Below are positions 42,472 through 46,137 of a DNA stretch of 46,137 nt, piece by piece. The stretch's first letter is position 1; every line of letters begins with the position of its first letter. Origin of the DNA: an uncultured Collinsella sp. (lineage in GTDB: Bacteria > Actinomycetota > Coriobacteriia > Coriobacteriales > Coriobacteriaceae); the NCBI GenBank assembly GCA_900546825.1, contig UREE01000007.1, forward strand, positions 1 through 46,137, written 5' to 3'. A program made the translations under genes and the position numbers. The notes below the pieces were generated by a model. That model saw nothing but the letters and a program-made list of their open reading frames with translations. It searched no databases and was not told the DNA's origin.

Positions 42472-44253
42472 TTAGAGGCGGTCGAGGTCGTAGGATCGAG
42501 CGGCAGACTCGCCGGCGCAGATAAGGTTGGTTATGGCTTCTTGGGGATCGAGCGCCAGCTCAAGGCCCATGGGCTTGCGGCAGATCGTCAAAACCAGGTC
42601 GACGCCCTGCTCATACACCGCATCCAGGTTGTCAGCGCGACCGCCCACGACGGCGACCACCGGCTTGCCATAGCGCTTGGCACGGCGGGCCACGCCCACC
42701 GGCGCTTTGCCGGCGGCGGATTGCTCGTCCATATTGCCTTCGCCCGTTATGACCAGATCGACATCCCGCACGCGCTCGTCAAACCCAATTAGATCAAGCA
42801 CCGTCTCCACGCCCGAATGTAGCTCTGCACCGAGCGCTAGCAGCGCGGCGCCCAGACCGCCAGCGGCACCGGCGCCGGGCACACCGAGCACCGAACCAAA
42901 TGTCCGCGCGCCCTCGGGCGCGCGCAGTAACCTCTGAACCCGTGCCTTGGCAATCGCCGTATCGAGCAGGCGGCCGTAGCCGACCATCCAGCCGTCGCAC
43001 CCGCTCAGCGCTTCGACATCGTCTGTCGGCAGGCCCTTTTGCCCGCCAAACACCGCAAGTGCCCCGCGACGCCCCACGAGCGGGTTTTCGACATCGGAAA
43101 GCACCACGACACGCGCGCCATCCAAAGCCTGCAGCGCTGGCGCCAAATCAACGCTCGCCACCTGCTCAAGGCCCGCAAGACCGGGAGCGATATTGCAGCC
43201 ACGGTCATCGACAAGACGCGCGCCCAGCGCTTGCAGCATGCCGGCGCCACCGTCGTTGGTGGCGCTGCCGCCCAGTCCCATATATAGGGTCCTCGCCCCC
43301 GCGCGAACCGCACGAAGCATCAGCTCGCCCACGCCATAGGTCGTCGCGGCCAACGCCGCCGACTCCGTGCACGGCGAGTACCCGATGCCCGCGGCTTCGG
43401 CCATCTCAATGACAGCCGACTCGTGCTCGCCGTCCACCAGCATCCGGGCAGCCACGCGCTTGCCCAAGGGACCTGCCACCTCGCAGGTCACAATCTCACC
43501 GCCGCACGCGGCAACGGCATCGAGCGTTCCCTCACCGCCATCCGCCAGCGGCAGCGCGCTTACTTGGGCATCGGGCCACACGCGGCGCACGCCCCCGGCA
43601 ACTTCCGCCTCCGCCTGCGCGCTCGACACGCTGCCCTTAAAGGAGTCAATCGCCAGCAGCACACGGCGGGGCCGGCGGCACGCAGGACCATAGTCAACTG
43701 CCGCGCCAGCACCCTCACCGGCACCTGCAAGCGCTGCGGCGTGAGCGGCGTGTGCTTCAAGATCGGCCCCACAACCGCAATCAGCGCCGCCCGCTCCGCG
43801 CAGACCGCCAAAATAGCTACTCAGCAGCTCGCGGCATTCATCCGCCAAGACCCCAGCCGTCACATTAAACCGATGATTCAGGCGCGAATCGGCATTGAGG
43901 TCGTATAGCGACCCCAGAGCGCCCGCCTTAGCATCGGCCGCGCCGTACACGCAGCGCCCCACGCGCGCATTAACCATAAGCCCCGCGCACATGCAGCAGG
44001 GCTCGAGCGTCACGTAGACCGTACAATCGGAAAGGCGCCAACGTCCAAGCGACTGAGCGGCGGCGCATAGGGCCGCAAACTCGGCATGCGCCGAAGGATC
44101 CTGGTCGAGCTCGCGGCGATTATGCGCCCGCGCGACAATCTCACCCGCGCGCACCACTACGGCACCGATCGGCACCTCGCCCACCGCCGCGGCGGCACGC
44201 GCCTCCGACAGCGCCTCACGCATGATCTTCTCATCGATTCCGGTGCTCGTCAT
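42472..44253 (-). CDS. Fusion of tRNA adenosine deaminase (TadA) and glycerate kinase
   Basis: A 593-residue protein in one uninterrupted frame. Residues 1-149 are a complete TadA: zinc and catalytic motif HAE (His56, Glu58) and PCCMC (Cys86, Cys89), which converts wobble A34 to inosine in tRNA-Arg(ACG). Residues about 150-196 are an Ala/Gly-rich linker with a few Cys and His. Residues 197-593 are a complete type I glycerate kinase (GarK/GlxK family): LAIDSFKGS at the start, ADGGEGT, MGLGGSATNDGGAGMLQALG and TGEGNMDEQSAAGK. ATG 44253 follows GGGGAGG; an in-frame start 17 codons upstream lacks support. The two activities have no known link, so co-expression or a moonlighting role must be guessed. 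A tRNA-Ser gene lies divergently 51 bases away. Confidence 0.92.
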   Translation of the reverse strand: MTSTGIDEKIMREALSEARAAAAVGEVPIGAVVVRAGEIVARAHNRRELDQDPSAHAEFAALCAAAQSLGRWRLSDCTVYVTLEPCCMCAGLMVNARVGRCVYGAADAKAGALGSLYDLNADSRLNHRFNVTAGVLADECRELLSSYFGGLRGAGGADCGCGADLEAHAAHAAALAGAGEGAGAAVDYGPACRRPRRVLLAIDSFKGSVSSAQAEAEVAGGVRRVWPDAQVSALPLADGGEGTLDAVAACGGEIVTCEVAGPLGKRVAARMLVDGEHESAVIEMAEAAGIGYSPCTESAALAATTYGVGELMLRAVRAGARTLYMGLGGSATNDGGAGMLQALGARLVDDRGCNIAPGLAGLEQVASVDLAPALQALDGARVVVLSDVENPLVGRRGALAVFGGQKGLPTDDVEALSGCDGWMVGYGRLLDTAIAKARVQRLLRAPEGARTFGSVLGVPGAGAAGGLGAALLALGAELHSGVETVLDLIGFDERVRDVDLVITGEGNMDEQSAAGKAPVGVARRAKRYGKPVVAVVGGRADNLDAVYEQGVDLVLTICRKPMGLELALDPQEAITNLICAGESAARSYDLDRL

Positions 44254-44285
44254 CGTTCGCCTCCCCTGCTGCAAATCCAAAACGA

Positions 44286-44294
44286 TGCTATCAT
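44286..44294 (+). promoter_or_regulatory. Extended -10 promoter of tRNA-Ser
   Basis: TGCTATCAT (44286-44294) is an extended -10 element (TGn before TATCAT) placed about 10 bases before the mature tRNA. No good -35 is needed or seen. Confidence 0.5.
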
Positions 44295-44304
44295 TACGAC
44301 TCAC

Positions 44305-44394
44305 GGAGAGATGGCAGAGCGGTTGAATGCGGCGGTCTTGAAAACCGTTGAGCGCGAGAGCGTTCCGGGGGTTCGAATCCCCCTCTCTCCGCCA
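44305..44394 (+). tRNA. tRNA-Ser (anticodon UGA)
   Basis: Class II tRNA: acceptor GGAGAGA/TCTCTCC with discriminator G and encoded CCA (44392-44394), anticodon loop CTTGAAA with TGA at 44339-44341, a long variable arm (GAGCGCGAGAGCGTTC), and T-loop GTTCGAATC. It reads UCA and related serine codons. Confidence 0.96.
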
Positions 44395-44397
44395 CTC

Positions 44398-44982
44398 TTA
44401 GTGACTCACCGGCGTCATGGTCCGCTCGAACAGCGCATCGACCACGTCGGCGATTTCGGATCGGCGCTCCAGTACGTGGCCCGATTCCCACCACATGGTA
44501 AAGAGCCGAATAATGCCGCCGGCGACAAACTCAGACGTCGTCTCGAGCGATACGGGCGCAAGCGCATCCTCGTCAAGCGCGCTCATCACGCGCCCGCGTA
44601 TGGAGCGCGCGATGCGGTCGCAAATCATGCTGGTCAGCATGCCCGACATACTGCTCGCCAAAATGTTATCCATGAGCTGCTCATGCGCCAGAATCAGATC
44701 CATGGCATCAGCGAACACTTCGTGGCGAAGCGCGCGCACGTCCTCGGCGCCCTCCGAGCCATCCGCATCGGCCCGCTTTTGCGGCAGACCCGACATGAGT
44801 TCATCGATATAGAAGGCAAAGTAATCGTTTTTGTCGCGGAAGTGCTTGTAGAACGTCGTCCGACGAATCATAGCGCGGTCGCACAGCATGGCAACCGTCA
44901 CGTCCTCAAACCGATGCTCTTCGAGCAGCTCAGTAAAGGCCTCGAACAGGGCCCGATAGGTTTTCTTGATGCGAAGGTCCAT
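44398..44982 (-). CDS. TetR-family transcriptional regulator
   Basis: A 194-residue regulator. The N-terminal helix-turn-helix (KKTYRALFEAFTELL then AMIRRTTFYKHFRDKNDYF) is typical TetR/AcrR. The all-helical C-terminal ligand domain resembles the group found in many Gram-positives (the TetR_C_7/DhaS-like type). ATG 44982 follows GAGGAGG; 12 upstream codons in frame are not supported. It is convergent with tRNA-Ser and divergent from lemA at a distance of 212 bp. Its target is not evident; self-regulation or lemA are the nearest options. Confidence 0.88.
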   Translation of the reverse strand: MDLRIKKTYRALFEAFTELLEEHRFEDVTVAMLCDRAMIRRTTFYKHFRDKNDYFAFYIDELMSGLPQKRADADGSEGAEDVRALRHEVFADAMDLILAHEQLMDNILASSMSGMLTSMICDRIARSIRGRVMSALDEDALAPVSLETTSEFVAGGIIRLFTMWWESGHVLERRSEIADVVDALFERTMTPVSH

Positions 44983-45127
44983 ACGTATCGCCCTCCTCAA
45001 GGAAAAGACAGCGTTCACTAATCTGTCGCATATCTTACACCTGTATCGCCCACTCCCTGGCGAACGGCCTCACCTTGGTGGAAACATAACGCTTACCGGA
45101 AAGTTCGGTATCGCCAAGGGTTGCGGG

Positions 45128-45133
45128 TATACT
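45128..45133 (+). promoter_or_regulatory. Candidate -10 of lemA
   Basis: TATACT at 45128-45133, with only a weak TTCGGT at -35 (18-bp spacer). It sits 62 bases before the lemA start in the TetR-lemA divergent region. Confidence 0.35.
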
Positions 45134-45194
45134 AGTAGCGTTACACCAACGGCAGCCGGCGGAAGACGCCGCGGCCATTCGAAACGGAGACACC

Positions 45195-45746
45195 ATGATT
45201 CCCGTCATCATCGGTATCGTTGTTGTCGTTGTGATTGTCTGCGCCATCGCCGGCATCTACAACAACATGGTCACCAAGCGCAATCGCATTGATAACGCCT
45301 GGCAGAACATCGACACGCAGCTGCAGCGCCGCAACGACCTGATCCCTAACCTAGTCGAGACCGTCAAGGGCTATGCCAAACACGAGCAGGACACGCTTGC
45401 CGCCGTGGTCAACGCGCGCAACGCCGCCGTGAGCGCTACCACGCCCGAAGCCAAGATGGAAGCCGACAACGTGCTGACCGGCGCCCTGCGCCAGCTCTTC
45501 GCCGTGGCCGAGGCTTACCCCGATCTTAAGGCGAACACCAACTTTACGCAGCTCCAAGCCACGCTCGAAGACACCGAGAACAAGGTAAGCTACGCGCGCC
45601 AGAGCTACAACGACTGCGTGCTTAGCTACAACAACGCCATCCAGACGTTCCCTGCCGTTATCTTTGCCGGCATCTTCCAGTTTAAGGAGCGCCAGGGCTT
45701 TGAGGCAGCCGAGGCCGCCCGCCAGGCACCGACCGTCAAGTTCTAA
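45195..45746 (+). CDS. lemA: LemA-family membrane protein
   Basis: A 183-residue protein with an N-terminal membrane helix (residues about 3-22, VIIGIVVVVVIVCAIAG). The helical LemA domain follows, with NAWQNIDTQLQRRNDLIPNLVE near the start and YNDCVLSYNNAIQTFPA near the end. It is probably N-in with the coiled domain on the outer side, as proposed for the family. The molecular role of LemA is not settled. CGGAGA precedes the ATG. It is usually paired with a TPM-domain or HtpX gene, but neither lies downstream here before the window ends. Confidence 0.93.
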   Translation: MIPVIIGIVVVVVIVCAIAGIYNNMVTKRNRIDNAWQNIDTQLQRRNDLIPNLVETVKGYAKHEQDTLAAVVNARNAAVSATTPEAKMEADNVLTGALRQLFAVAEAYPDLKANTNFTQLQATLEDTENKVSYARQSYNDCVLSYNNAIQTFPAVIFAGIFQFKERQGFEAAEAARQAPTVKF

Positions 45747-45783
45747 CAGATCCGCAGCATATCCTTAATCGGGTATATGCATA

Positions 45784-45821
45784 AACCGACCCGTCGAATG
45801 CATACTTCGACGGGGCGGTTT
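45784..45821 (+). terminator. Terminator after lemA
   Basis: AACCGACCCGTCGAA (45784-45798) pairs with TTCGACGGGGCGGTT (45806-45820) with one mismatch; the T-run is only TTT. It lies 37 bases past the lemA stop. Confidence 0.7.
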
Positions 45822-45852
45822 CCCTTATCGCGAAGGTCCCCCTCAAGGCGCC

Positions 45853-46053
45853 GTGCATTTTTGGGAGTATTCAGCACAGCCAAGAGCTTTGGGCTCCGCA
45901 GCAGAGGCGTTAGATAGCGAATACCCCTGCAGCCCGAGACCCAGCAGCCCATAACCCCGCCTATTATTCGCGAAAAGCATCGACAAGCACGGATTTTTGC
46001 CCGAACGACGATATGCAGGAGCCTTCGATTGCAGAATACTCGCAAAAATGCAC
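45853..46053. repeat. Long inverted-repeat element, family A copy 2
   Basis: Arms 45853-45876 and 46030-46053 follow the same pattern as copy 1 at 10629-10798: GTGCA, seven variable bases, GAGTATTC, one base, GCA. The left flank GGTCCCCCTC also matches. The 150-base interior differs from copy 1 and shows no terminator hairpin. No gene is visible in 45747-46137. Confidence 0.8.
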
Positions 46054-46088
46054 GTCGCCACCACTCCCACATGGCGCGACGCAATCAG

Positions 46089-46112
46089 AACCACCCTTAA
46101 AAAGGGTGGTTT
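46089..46112. terminator. Hairpin near the window end
   Basis: AACCACCCTT and AAGGGTGGTT form a perfect 10-bp stem with a short loop, followed by TGCTCTT on the plus strand. It probably terminates a gene outside the window; the direction is unclear. Confidence 0.5.
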
Positions 46113-46137
46113 GCTCTTAGGGTATAACCCACGGGCC

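Overview
The window is GC-rich chromosomal DNA with tightly packed genes. It most resembles a gut anaerobe of the Coriobacteriia, probably Collinsella or a close relative. That assignment is an inference from protein flavour, PTS richness, paired heterodimeric ABC exporters and a short SRP RNA; no rRNA or other decisive marker is present. There is no CRISPR array, integrase, phage gene or intact insertion sequence.

Layout. (1) 1-3498: a heterodimeric ABC exporter, first subunit cut by the window edge. (2) 3818-8262: a LysR regulator divergent from an SDR dehydrogenase, an MFS carrier of oxalate/formate type and a Gfo/Idh/MocA dehydrogenase, which looks like a small catabolic operon for an unknown polyol or cyclic acid. 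(3) 8449-10596: tex. (4) 10978-16126: an ascorbate-type (Ula) PTS (EIIC, EIIB, EIIA) flanked by two near-identical transaldolase-like aldolase genes and controlled by a divergent DeoR regulator. (5) 16172-25801: an apparent accessory block. It begins inside a decapitated HAD phosphatase gene and carries a mannose-type PTS (IIA, IIB, IIC, IID), a class II aldolase, an aldo/keto reductase, an esterase and an MFS carrier, divergent from an RpiR regulator plus a complete HAD phosphatase. A 49-residue membrane peptide gene lies at its right end. (6) 26053-34246: a fused 23S rRNA methyltransferase RlmKL, a KdpD/KdpE-like two-component system, the potassium transporter Kup and a nitroreductase. (7) 34460-41442: an LTA-synthase-like membrane sulfatase, a flavodoxin and a second heterodimeric ABC exporter. 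(8) 41910-45746: SRP RNA, a TadA-glycerate kinase fusion, tRNA-Ser(UGA), a TetR regulator and LemA.

The most distinctive feature is the intergenic space. At least four families of palindromic repeats occur in two or three copies each: A at 10.6 and 45.9 kb, B at 3.7 and 42.1 kb, C at 28.6 and 42.4 kb, D at 7.2, 31.1 and 33.3 kb. Three other long hairpins and one long inverted-repeat element occur once each. The arms are kept complementary while their sequences drift, and nearly all lie just beyond stop codons, so they are probably selected as structures (terminators, RNA ends or REP/MITE-like elements). A dense cluster surrounds the SRP RNA gene at 41.5-42.5 kb.

Other points worth attention are the TadA-glycerate kinase fusion, an RlmKL whose RlmL half has lost its catalytic motif, a matching acidic-FF tail on two subunits of the mannose-type PTS, and a 17-bp direct repeat that looks like a leftover aldolase 3' end.
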